Assembly: GCA_964437145.1 (NCBI GenBank)
Contig: CAYTFW010000011.1
Coordinates: 1 to 64,000, forward strand
DNA: 64,000 nucleotides
DNA from: JAFAZJ01 sp964437145
GTDB lineage: Bacteria > Pseudomonadota > Alphaproteobacteria > Reyranellales > Reyranellaceae
Reading direction: 5' to 3'
A program made the position numbers and the translations under genes. Shown piece by piece: positions 8,621 to 15,809 of this stretch (its first letter is position 1; each line of letters begins with the position of its first letter). The notes under the pieces were generated by a model that saw only the letters and a list, made by a program, of their open reading frames with translations, was not told the DNA's origin and made no database searches.

Positions 8621-9412
8621 TCACCGTCCCTTGAACACCGGCTTGCGCTTCTCCATGAAAGCGCGGCGGCCTTCCTGGTAGTCGCCGCTGTCGAAGCACT
8701 CCACCGCCATGCGCTCGAGCTTGGCGTGATCCTGTTTCGATTCGGGCTTGGCGATCTCGCGCGCCGACGCCTTGGCAAGCGCGATGGTCAGCGGCGCGTT
8801 CTCGCCGATCGCCTGGGTGATCTTCGCCACCATGGCGTCGAGCTCGGCATCGGTCGCGGCGACGCCGTGTACCAGCCCCATCTCGGCGGCTTCCTTGCTG
8901 CTGTACTGCTTGGCCGTGAACAGGAACTCCATGGCGCGCGGCAGGCCGACGATGCGCGACAGCCGCTCGATGCGCAGGAAGCCGTAGCCCAGGCCGAGCC
9001 TGGCCGCCGGCACGCCGAAGCGCGCCGCCTCGTTGCAGTAGCGCAGGTCGCAGCAGGCCGCGAGGTTCATGCCGCCGCCGATGCAGTAGCCGTTGATCTT
9101 GGCGATGGTCGGCTTGGGGAAACTGTAGAGCGCCTCGTAGCCATCCTTGGAGATCGCGTCGTAGCGCACCTGCGCCTCGGCGTTGGCGCGCTCGCTCTCG
9201 AACTTGGAGATGTCGGCGCCGGAGACGAACGCCTTGCCGCCGGTGCCGCTGACCACGACGCAGCGGATTTCGGGATCCTGGGCGAAGTCGCCCAGCACGC
9301 CGACCATGCGCTCCCACATGTCGAGCGACACGGCGTTGAGCTTGGCCGGGTTGTTGAAGACCACGTGGCCGATATTGCCCTCGCGGTGTCCGAATAGCTT
9401 CTGATCCTGCAT
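8621..9412 (-). CDS. Crotonase-superfamily protein without the two hydratase glutamates
   Basis: 263 residues. The crotonase fold is shown by SGADISKF, the oxyanion-hole region NGYCIGGGMNLAACCDLRYC and the GLGYGFLRI...VGLPRAMEFLFTAK stretch. Aligning with rat enoyl-CoA hydratase, Glu144 is Asn (GGGMN) and Glu164 is Ala (FGVPA). A simple enoyl-CoA hydration is therefore unlikely; isomerase, hydrolase, dehalogenase or decarboxylase chemistry are the alternatives in this superfamily. The ATG at 9412 is chosen over 9427 because GGAGG sits 8 bases before it. It starts the minus-strand group reading into the CoA-transferase gene and is divergent from the flavoprotein gene at 9508. Confidence 0.88.
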   Translation of the reverse strand: MQDQKLFGHREGNIGHVVFNNPAKLNAVSLDMWERMVGVLGDFAQDPEIRCVVVSGTGGKAFVSGADISKFESERANAEAQVRYDAISKDGYEALYSFPKPTIAKINGYCIGGGMNLAACCDLRYCNEAARFGVPAARLGLGYGFLRIERLSRIVGLPRAMEFLFTAKQYSSKEAAEMGLVHGVAATDAELDAMVAKITQAIGENAPLTIALAKASAREIAKPESKQDHAKLERMAVECFDSGDYQEGRRAFMEKRKPVFKGR

Positions 9413-9507
9413 GCCGATTTCCTCCATCGGCGGCTCTTATAGCGCAGCCGGGCTGATTTGGGCCGGCTAATCCTGTTATGACAGGCGGCGGTAAGGTGGG
9501 AGCGGGC

Positions 9508-10374
9508 ATGAGCGAGATCTGGGACGTTGTCGTGATCGGCGCGGGCGCCGCCGGCCTGCGCGCGTCCGCCGTCGCGGCCAAGGCCGGCGCGCGGGTGATG
9601 TGCATCGACAAGCTCGGGCCCGGTGGCCTGATGATGAATTTCGGCGAGATCCACGACGCGCCGGCGGAGGCTGCGGGCATGACCGGTCCCGACTTCATCG
9701 CCGCGCTGCTCGACCAAGCCACGGAGGCCGGCGTCGAGATGGGCTTCGGCGAGGTCACGGCGCTCGGCGCCGGCGCGACCTGGTCGATCGTCGCCGACGA
9801 GACGCATGCCGCGCGCGCCGTGATCGTCGCCACGGGGCTGAGCCACGGCACGCTCGGCCTGCCGGAGGAGGCGCGCTATCTCGGCCAGGGCATCTCGCAT
9901 TGCGCCGTCTGCGATGGGCCGCTCTATGCCGGTCAGCCGGTGGTGGTGGTCGGCGATCAGGGCTGGGCCGTGCAGGAAGCGCGCGAGCTGGCCGGCATGG
10001 CCAGCGCCGTCACCGTCGTCGCCGAGACGGCGCCGGCGCTGCCCAACGTCACCGCCATCCCGGGTCGTATCATCGCCCTCGACGGCGATGACGGCCTGCA
10101 AGGCCTGGTGATCGAGCGCGGCGGCCAGACCATGCGGCTCGAGACCCGGGCGCTGTTTCCCTACATCGGCCGCAAGCCGGCCTGCGGCTTCGTCGAGGCC
10201 GAGCGCGACGCCGCCGGCGCGTTGGTCGTCCAAGCCGATGGCGCGACGTCGGCACCGGGCTTGTTCGCCGCGGGCGATGTACGCGCCGGCGCACCGGAGA
10301 CCATCGCCCAGGCGCTCGCCGATGCCGAGCGCGCCGGCGCCGCCGCGGCCGCCTGGGCAGCCGCGCATCGCTGA
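9508..10374 (+). CDS. Thioredoxin-reductase-like FAD/NAD(P)H oxidoreductase
   Basis: 288 residues, close to the size of bacterial TrxB. The FAD motif VIGAGAAGLRA is at the N-terminus, the redox pair Cys132-Ala-Val-Cys135 (HCAVCDG) is in the position of the TrxB CATC, followed by the nucleotide-binding segment VVVVGDQGWAVQEA, where the usual GGG/GGD glycines are changed, and the C-terminal FAD motif GLFAAGDV. A dithiol-passing reductase is likely. AGGTGGGAG precedes the ATG at 9508; an upstream ATG at 9478 is less likely. It lies 95 bases before the UGSC selenoprotein gene on the same strand, so it is a reasonable electron donor for that protein, which is inference from position only. Confidence 0.82.
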   Translation: MSEIWDVVVIGAGAAGLRASAVAAKAGARVMCIDKLGPGGLMMNFGEIHDAPAEAAGMTGPDFIAALLDQATEAGVEMGFGEVTALGAGATWSIVADETHAARAVIVATGLSHGTLGLPEEARYLGQGISHCAVCDGPLYAGQPVVVVGDQGWAVQEARELAGMASAVTVVAETAPALPNVTAIPGRIIALDGDDGLQGLVIERGGQTMRLETRALFPYIGRKPACGFVEAERDAAGALVVQADGATSAPGLFAAGDVRAGAPETIAQALADAERAGAAAAAWAAAHR

Positions 10375-10469
10375 CCGGAGCGGGGCAGGGCTTCGCCCGG
10401 CGCACTTGTCAGGATGATCGGGAGGGTCGAAAGTCCCCACACCACGAACCATCCGGGAGGAAGGTCGGC

Positions 10470-10991
10470 ATGAAGATTGTGAACCCGAGTTTCGGCGTCT
10501 CGGCGACCGGCGGCGAGAAGATGGCCACCGCACCGGTCGACTGGCTGCGCGATCCGATCGCGCTGGTCACCAACGCCAAACCCAACGCGCGCGAGCTGCT
10601 CGACGGCATCCGCACCAAGCTGGGCGCGATTCGGCCCATCGACAACATCGCCTTCCTCGGCAAGGACAGCGCCAGCCAGCCGGCGCCGAACGCGCTGTAT
10701 GACGAGATCGCCGGCAAGTACAAGGCGGCGCTCCTCGCCTTAGCCGATTGAGGCTCCTGTTCATCGTGGAGTTTCCACGACAGCGTCGAACTGGAGAAGA
10801 AGGGCGTCACGGCCTACGTGATCGCGACCGAGACCTTCAAATCGCTGGTTCTTGCGCAGGCCAAGGCGCGCAAGATCACGCCTCGCCTCATCGTCGTGAA
10901 GCATCCTGTCGGCGGGCTGAACGCCCAGGAGCTCGCCGAGCGTATCGAAACCGCTACCGCCGGCCTGACCAAGGTCATGAGCGGCGGCTGA
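10470..10991 (+). CDS. UGSC-family selenoprotein (TGA at 10749-10751 read as selenocysteine)
   Basis: A 173-residue protein if the in-frame TGA at codon 94 is read as Sec. The first 93 codons end LLALAD and the frame continues without a break as Sec-GSCSSWSFHDSVELEKKG and on to a TGA at 10989-10991. The motif Sec-Gly-Ser-Cys is the hallmark of the UGSC-containing selenoproteins first described from marine metagenomes, whose downstream half keeps the HDSVELEKxG signature seen here. A SECIS-like hairpin lies 12 bases after the TGA. Sec94 and Cys97 would form a redox-active pair. GGGAGGAAGG precedes the ATG at good spacing. The molecular function of the family is not established. Ordinary gene callers would report a 93-residue truncated protein and lose the C-terminal 79 residues. 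A frameshift-free nonsense mutation is the alternative, but motif, hairpin and downstream conservation argue against it. Confidence 0.85.
10764..10780 (+). promoter_or_regulatory. SECIS-like hairpin for selenocysteine insertion
   Basis: Perfect 7-bp stem TCGTGGA/TCCACGA closing a GTT triloop. The loop begins 19 bases after the TGA and its first base is G, matching the known bacterial SECIS pattern (small apical loop, early G, 16-37 bases from UGA to loop). Flanking GTTC and GAAC can extend the helix. Confidence 0.75.
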
Positions 10992-11014
10992 CCTGAACGA
11001 GTGACGACAACGCC

Positions 11015-12073
11015 ATGACCGATACGTCCCAGACCGACCCCGCCGACGCCGAACTCATCGACGTCGGCGAGATGGATGTCACGGCGTTCAATGAGTACGC
11101 CATGCAGCAGGGCTGGAGCGACGGCATGCCGCTCTACATCCCCACCGAAGAGAAGGTCGCGAAGTTCGTCGCGGTCTGCCGCGGCGACAACCGGCCCTTC
11201 CTGCCGGTCTCGCCGCGCTCGGTGGTGCCGACCCTGCAGAGCCTCGCCGCCAACGCTGTCATGGCCGGATGCAGGCCGGAGTATTTCCCGGTGGTCACCG
11301 CGGCGCTGCACGCCGTGCTGAACCCCGACTACAATCTGCATGGCACGTTGGCGACGACGCATTCCTGCGCGCCCATGCTGGCGGTGCACGGGCCGATGCG
11401 GCACACGCTGAAGATCAATTGCGGCAGCAATTGCTTCGGCCAGGGCTGGCAGGCCAATGCCACGATCGGCCGCGCGCTCGGCCTGATCCTGCTCAATGTC
11501 GGCGGCGCCAAGCCGGGCGAGATGGATCGCTCGACCCAGGGCTCGCCCGCGAAATACACCTTCTGCTTCGGCGAGAACGAGGAAGAGAGTCCGTGGGAGC
11601 CCTACCACGTGCGTCGCGGCTTCAAAGCCAACGACAGCGTGGTAACGGCGATGGCGGGCGAGGCGCCGCACAACATCAACGACCACGGCAGCACGACAGG
11701 CGACGACATCCTCACCACCATGGCCGGCACCATCTCGCAGGTCGGCGCCAACACGATCTATGGCAAGGGGCCGTACTTCGTGGTCATCGGGCCGGAGCAC
11801 GCCCAGACCTTGAAGCGAGACGGCTACACCATCGAGAGCATGCAGGCCGCGCTGCACGAGCGCTCGAAGGTGCATGTCTCGCGCGTCTCCAAGGGCAACC
11901 AGGAGAGCTACGCCAGCTCGAGCCGGCCGCGCCAGGGCGACTACTACTATATCGGGCCGACGCCGCAGGACATCCACATCCTGGTCGCCGGCGGCCCGGG
12001 CAAGCACTCCGCCTTCATCCCGTCTTTCGGCGGCACCACCGTCAGCTCGGTGCGCATCGCGCCGCCGACCTGA
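11015..12073 (+). CDS. Conserved protein of unknown function, UGSC-associated (paralogue 1)
   Basis: 352 residues, no signal peptide or membrane helix. It shares an architecture with the next gene: an N-terminal GWSDGMPLYIPT segment, a conserved AGCRPE Cys region, a Gly/Asn-rich stretch with NVGGAKPG and KYTFCFGENEE, and a C-terminal PQDIHILVAGGPGKHSAF. This copy has extra Cys residues (THSCAP, INCGSNCFG) not seen in the other. It starts 23 bases after the selenoprotein gene on the same strand, so the three are probably one operon. I do not recognise an enzymatic family and infer only that the protein acts with the selenoprotein. Confidence 0.85.
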   Translation: MTDTSQTDPADAELIDVGEMDVTAFNEYAMQQGWSDGMPLYIPTEEKVAKFVAVCRGDNRPFLPVSPRSVVPTLQSLAANAVMAGCRPEYFPVVTAALHAVLNPDYNLHGTLATTHSCAPMLAVHGPMRHTLKINCGSNCFGQGWQANATIGRALGLILLNVGGAKPGEMDRSTQGSPAKYTFCFGENEEESPWEPYHVRRGFKANDSVVTAMAGEAPHNINDHGSTTGDDILTTMAGTISQVGANTIYGKGPYFVVIGPEHAQTLKRDGYTIESMQAALHERSKVHVSRVSKGNQESYASSSRPRQGDYYYIGPTPQDIHILVAGGPGKHSAFIPSFGGTTVSSVRIAPPT

Positions 12074-12090
12074 ACCATGGCCAATCCCTG

Positions 12091-13092
12091 ATGGAGTGGG
12101 GCAACCTGCCGGTCTTCGACGACGGCGCCGTCTTCGAGGATGTGCAGGCGGCGCTGGCCGAGGCCGAGCAGGCCGACGGCCTGCCCTTGGTGCCGCCGAC
12201 GCGTCGGCGTCTAGAGGCGATGATCAAGGGCGTCGGCGCGCCCGATCGTTCCTACGGTTCGATGCCACCGCTGTTTGGCGAGGTCACGCCCGCCGCGGTG
12301 GCCTATCAATGCGTGCTGGCGGGCTGCAAGCCGGCGGAACTTCCGCTGGTGGTGACGGCCGCCGCCGCATGCCTGGCGCCCGACTTCAATCTCCTCGGCG
12401 TCTCGACCACGACGGGCACGGCTTGCGTCGTGACCATGGTCCATGGCCCGGTGGCGACCGCGCTGGAGATGAACGCTGGCACCAATATGCTGGGGCCGGG
12501 CAATCGCGCCAATGCCTGCATCGGCCGCGCCGTCGCGCTCGTGCTACGCAACGTCGGTGGCGCGCGGCCGCTGGTCGGCGATATGGCGACCATGGGCCAG
12601 CCCGGCAAGTACACCTTCTGCTTCGCCGAAGCGAATGCCGAGGACGAAGCGACTAACGCGGCCTTCCCATCCTTTGCCACGCATCGCGGCGTTCCATCAG
12701 GCGCCGATGCCGTCACCGTGATGGGAGTCTCGGGCACCATGGAAGTGCTGATCGGCCATCCCGGCGACACGCCCGAATCCGCGCTGGCCTCGGTGCCGCA
12801 CATCATGTGCGCGGGCGCGATCGCCACCGGCGCTGCGCGCAAGCCCGAGCGCGGCGAGCAGGCGCTGCTGCTGCCGCCGGAGCTGGCGCGACTCCTGGCT
12901 CTGCGCGGCTGGGATCTGGCGCGCACACAGCAATGGCTGTTCGAGCGCTGCGGCGAGCTGAGCGGCGAGGTCGCGCGCACGCCACGCGACATCCACATCA
13001 TCGTCGCCGGCGGCGCCGGCCAGAAGATGACCTACCTGCCGCTATGGGGCGGCGGCACGGTGCCGGCGACGAGCCGGGTAGTGGAATTGTAG
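12091..13092 (+). CDS. Conserved protein of unknown function, UGSC-associated (paralogue 2)
   Basis: 333 residues, clearly related to the preceding gene: GLPLVPPTRRRLEAMI, LAGCKPAELP, NVGGARP, GKYTFCFAEAN and TPRDIHIIVAGGAGQKMT occupy the same order. The shared Cys residues are those of AGC and TFCF. The ATG at 12091 is the only good start; an ATG at 12077 is out of frame and stops after four codons. Seventeen bases separate it from the previous stop. Tandem divergence suggests a heteromeric complex or two related activities. The ribosome-binding site is weak, which suggests coupling to the upstream gene. Confidence 0.85.
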   Translation: MEWGNLPVFDDGAVFEDVQAALAEAEQADGLPLVPPTRRRLEAMIKGVGAPDRSYGSMPPLFGEVTPAAVAYQCVLAGCKPAELPLVVTAAAACLAPDFNLLGVSTTTGTACVVTMVHGPVATALEMNAGTNMLGPGNRANACIGRAVALVLRNVGGARPLVGDMATMGQPGKYTFCFAEANAEDEATNAAFPSFATHRGVPSGADAVTVMGVSGTMEVLIGHPGDTPESALASVPHIMCAGAIATGAARKPERGEQALLLPPELARLLALRGWDLARTQQWLFERCGELSGEVARTPRDIHIIVAGGAGQKMTYLPLWGGGTVPATSRVVEL

Positions 13093-13098
13093 CGTAAG

Positions 13099-13167
13099 CT
13101 GTCATCCCGAGCGCAGCGAGGGATCCAGGAAAACCGCCTGGATCCCTCGCTGCGCTCGGGATGACAG
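13099..13167. repeat. Inverted repeat, family A
   Basis: Near-perfect arms CTGTCATCCCGAGCGCAGCG/CGCTGCGCTCGGGATGACAG extended by AGGGATCCAGG, around a short loop. It fills the gap between two convergent genes (stops at 13092 and 13172) and could terminate both. Confidence 0.85.
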
Positions 13168-13171
13168 AAAC

Positions 13172-14332
13172 TCAAGCCGCCGCCGTCTTGAACGCCGCGA
13201 CGAAGCGGTCGACGTCTTCCTCGTCGTTGTAGACGTGCGGGCTGATGCGCAGGCGGCCCAGGCGCGGCGCGGCGTAGACCTTCTGTGCCGCCAGCTTCTT
13301 CGGCAGGTCCTCGGGCATGCCCTGCGGGAAGCCGAGGCAGAGCACGTGCGGCGCGCGCAGCTTCTCGTCCATGACGGTGGCGCCCGCGTTGGTGCGATCG
13401 CCCGAGAGGCCGTCGGCCAGCCGCCTGGTCAGCATCGACAGGCGCTCGACGATGGCGTCGTTGCCCCAGCCGGCCATCATCTCCATGCCGATCGCCGCCA
13501 TCTCCATCGAGATGAAGTGGTCGCGCTCGCCCATGTCGAAACGCTTGGCGCTGTCGACGTAGGAGGGATCGGTGAAATAGACCGGGTCCTCGGCCACCAC
13601 GCGCTTGCGGCCGAACGCGGTCTGCTCGACCGGAATGCCGCCCTGGTGGCGCTTGGCCACATAGGCGAAGGCGCGGCCATAGGGGCCCAGCACCCATTTG
13701 TAGGTCGGGAAGATCAGGATGTCGGGATCCAGCGTCTTCACATCGATGCGGCGCACGCCGGCGTCGTGCGTGGCGTCGACCAGCAGCATCGCCCCCACCT
13801 TGCGCAGCGCGGCGCCGATTTTGGGCATGTCGAGCGCGCCGCCGTCGGACCAATGCACGGAGGAGATCGAGGCCAGCGCCACCGGCTCGGCGCCGGGACG
13901 CTCAATCGCCGCCAGCACCGCCGAGGTCCAGTCGCCGTCGCCGCCATGCGCCACCGACTCGACGCGAAAGCCGCTGGCCTCGGCGCGGCTCATCCACTCC
14001 AGCACCGGCGAGGTGTGGTCGTCCTTCAAGGTCAGCACGCGCGTGCCGCGCGCGATCTTCAGGACCTTGCCAGCGATCGCCACGCCGTAGCCGACCGAGG
14101 ACACCAGAGCAATGTCGGCGGCGTCGGCGCCGATCAACGCCGCCGCGGCCTTGCGCGCCCGCTCGTGCATGGCGTTGGCGAAGGCGGCATCGAGCTCCCA
14201 CGGCCGGCCCTTGCGGCCGACGCCGACGCGGCCGGCCTCCTGCGAGGCCAGCGGCAGCGGGCTCCAGGCGGCGGCGTTGAGGTAGCAGACGTCGCGCGGC
14301 ATATCGAACAGCGCGCGTTGCGAGGGCAGCAT
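13172..14332 (-). CDS. Aminotransferase class V-fold PLP-dependent enzyme
   Basis: 386 residues of the fold-type I, class V group (cysteine desulfurase, isopenicillin-N epimerase, kynureninase). The PLP lysine is Lys212 in FPTYKWVLGPYG and the pyridine-N partner is Asp186 in LLVDATHDAG. The Arg-x-Gly-x-x-Cys active-site loop of cysteine desulfurases and selenocysteine lyases is not seen, so a sulfur- or selenium-transfer role is unlikely despite the nearby selenoprotein. Epimerase, lyase or transaminase activity is more likely. It is convergent with the UGSC operon and probably read separately. Confidence 0.87.
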   Translation of the reverse strand: MLPSQRALFDMPRDVCYLNAAAWSPLPLASQEAGRVGVGRKGRPWELDAAFANAMHERARKAAAALIGADAADIALVSSVGYGVAIAGKVLKIARGTRVLTLKDDHTSPVLEWMSRAEASGFRVESVAHGGDGDWTSAVLAAIERPGAEPVALASISSVHWSDGGALDMPKIGAALRKVGAMLLVDATHDAGVRRIDVKTLDPDILIFPTYKWVLGPYGRAFAYVAKRHQGGIPVEQTAFGRKRVVAEDPVYFTDPSYVDSAKRFDMGERDHFISMEMAAIGMEMMAGWGNDAIVERLSMLTRRLADGLSGDRTNAGATVMDEKLRAPHVLCLGFPQGMPEDLPKKLAAQKVYAAPRLGRLRISPHVYNDEEDVDRFVAAFKTAAA

Positions 14333-14415
14333 GGCGAACTCCGACGAAGCGAGGCGCTCAGCCTAGGCCATCGCGCGCCGCGTTTCAGCGGGAGTCTTGT
14401 CGCCGGACAATCGCG

Positions 14416-15669
14416 TCAGGCGCGGGCCACCATCGCCGGCACGAGGTCCTTCAGCGACGGTGCGCCCATCTGCTGCATGGCGGCGAACAGCTCGCGTCGC
14501 AGCAAGTGCAGCACGCGCTCGACGCCCTCCTGGCCGAAGGCGCCCAGGCCCCAGAGATAGGGCCGACCGATGCACACCGCCTTGGCGCCCATCGCCAGCG
14601 CCTTGACGATATCGGTGCCGCGGCGGAAGCCGCTGTCGACCAGCACCGGGATACGCCCGTCGACGGCGACCAGGATCTCCGGCAGCGTATCGATGGTCGA
14701 GCGGCCGTTGTCCTCCGAGCGCCCGCCATGGTTCGACACGACGATACCGTCGACGCCATGCTCGACCGCGAGCTTGGCGTCCTCGCGCGCCAGGATGCCC
14801 TTGAGCAGGATCTTCGTGCCCACCGTGTCGCGCAGGCGCTTGACGAAATCCCAGGTCAGGTTGGTGGCGCCGCTGCTGGTCGCGACGCCGAGGTCGAGCC
14901 CGTCGAAATGCGGCTTGCGCCGCACGAAATTGCGCAGGCCCATACCGTGACACGAGCCGCATTGCGCCGCGCCCTCCTTATCGGCGCGCCACAGCCGCTG
15001 GAACGTCTCCCAGTTCTGCGTCGCCAGCACATCGACGGTGACGACAATCGCCGGCGCGCCGGCCTTCTCGGCGCGCTTGGCCATCGCCAGACCGACGCGC
15101 CATTCGTTGGTCGGATAGAGCTGGAACCACACCGGCGCGCCGCGCGCCTCGGTGACCTCCTCGATCGGGGTCGTGGACAGGGTCGACAGAATCTGCAGAT
15201 GCCGCCCGGCGCGCGCCGCCTTGGCCACGGCGATCTCGCCATCGACGTGGAACGCCTTGTTGCTGCCGGTCGGCGCGATGACGATCGGGCTGTCCCACGT
15301 CGCGCCGAAGAGCTCCATCTTCATGTCGATGCGGCTGACATCGACCATGCGGCGCGGCCTGAGCTGGAAGGCGGCGAAGCCCTCCCGGTTCGCCCGCAGC
15401 GTGACCTCGTCGTCATTGCCGGCCGCCAGATACCCGAAATGCGCCGGCGACATTTGCCGCCGCGCCACCGGCTCGAAATCGAAGACGCTGAGCGCGCGCG
15501 ACGGGCTATCGATCAGCTCGCCAAGCTCGCGCGGCGCCCAGACCATCGGATCGGGCAGACGTGACTGCGGCGACTGCGCGAACGCCATGCCGCTGCCGAA
15601 CAGCGGGCTGGCGGCAAGGTAGTTGAGGAGTCGGCGCCTTTGGATAACGCGCTCAATGTGGTTGGTCAT
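14416..15669 (-). CDS. Exported FMN-dependent alpha-hydroxy-acid dehydrogenase with a CXXCH motif
   Basis: 417 residues. Residues about 54-415 are the FMN-dependent alpha-hydroxy-acid oxidase barrel (VIAPTGSNKAF, VTVDVLAT, ILLKGILAREDAKLA, VSNHGG with the catalytic His, GFRRGTDIVKALAMGA). The N-terminus (IQRRRLLNYLAASPLFGSG...AFAQS) looks like a Tat-type signal, so the folded flavoprotein may be exported. Unusually, Cys237-Gly-Ser-Cys240-His241 followed by GMG forms a CXXCH heme-c motif in the loop after the DVLAT strand. If heme is attached in the periplasm the enzyme would be a flavocytochrome c; the second oxidase in this window (49030-50196) has neither signal nor motif. Lactate, mandelate or similar acids are candidate substrates. 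Confidence 0.87.
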   Translation of the reverse strand: MTNHIERVIQRRRLLNYLAASPLFGSGMAFAQSPQSRLPDPMVWAPRELGELIDSPSRALSVFDFEPVARRQMSPAHFGYLAAGNDDEVTLRANREGFAAFQLRPRRMVDVSRIDMKMELFGATWDSPIVIAPTGSNKAFHVDGEIAVAKAARAGRHLQILSTLSTTPIEEVTEARGAPVWFQLYPTNEWRVGLAMAKRAEKAGAPAIVVTVDVLATQNWETFQRLWRADKEGAAQCGSCHGMGLRNFVRRKPHFDGLDLGVATSSGATNLTWDFVKRLRDTVGTKILLKGILAREDAKLAVEHGVDGIVVSNHGGRSEDNGRSTIDTLPEILVAVDGRIPVLVDSGFRRGTDIVKALAMGAKAVCIGRPYLWGLGAFGQEGVERVLHLLRRELFAAMQQMGAPSLKDLVPAMVARA

Positions 15670-15809
15670 ATCTGGGTTCTGCGGTAGTTCATCGCTTGTT
15701 GGCGAGAATCAACATTCTGTGCCACCCTAGAAGGTCGTTACCCAATAAGTTGTGGATTGCATCGAGTACAAAACAGGAACAATATGGATTGACCTGAGGA
15801 ATAGAACCG
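15670..15809. other. Low-GC intergenic region upstream of the HD/YwgA island
   Basis: The base composition drops sharply here and stays low to about 17650. The interval must hold the promoters of both divergent genes. AT-rich candidates exist, for example TTGCAT at about 15757 followed by AATATG near 15781, but the fit is too weak to call a promoter. GAGGAAT precedes the TTG start at 15810. Confidence 0.5.

Noticed and set aside
7434..9851. An 805-codon open frame on the minus strand
   Set aside because: It is the CoA-transferase frame running on through the crotonase gene out of frame; only the part from 8615 matches a protein family.
10749..10751. Reading the TGA as a true stop or as a disabling mutation
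   Set aside because: The downstream frame stays open for 79 codons, the Sec position falls on a known UGSC motif and a SECIS-like hairpin follows.
13172..14332. Selenocysteine lyase role for the aminotransferase-V protein beside the selenoprotein operon
   Set aside because: The active-site Cys loop of desulfurases and lyases is not visible and the gene is convergent, not co-transcribed.
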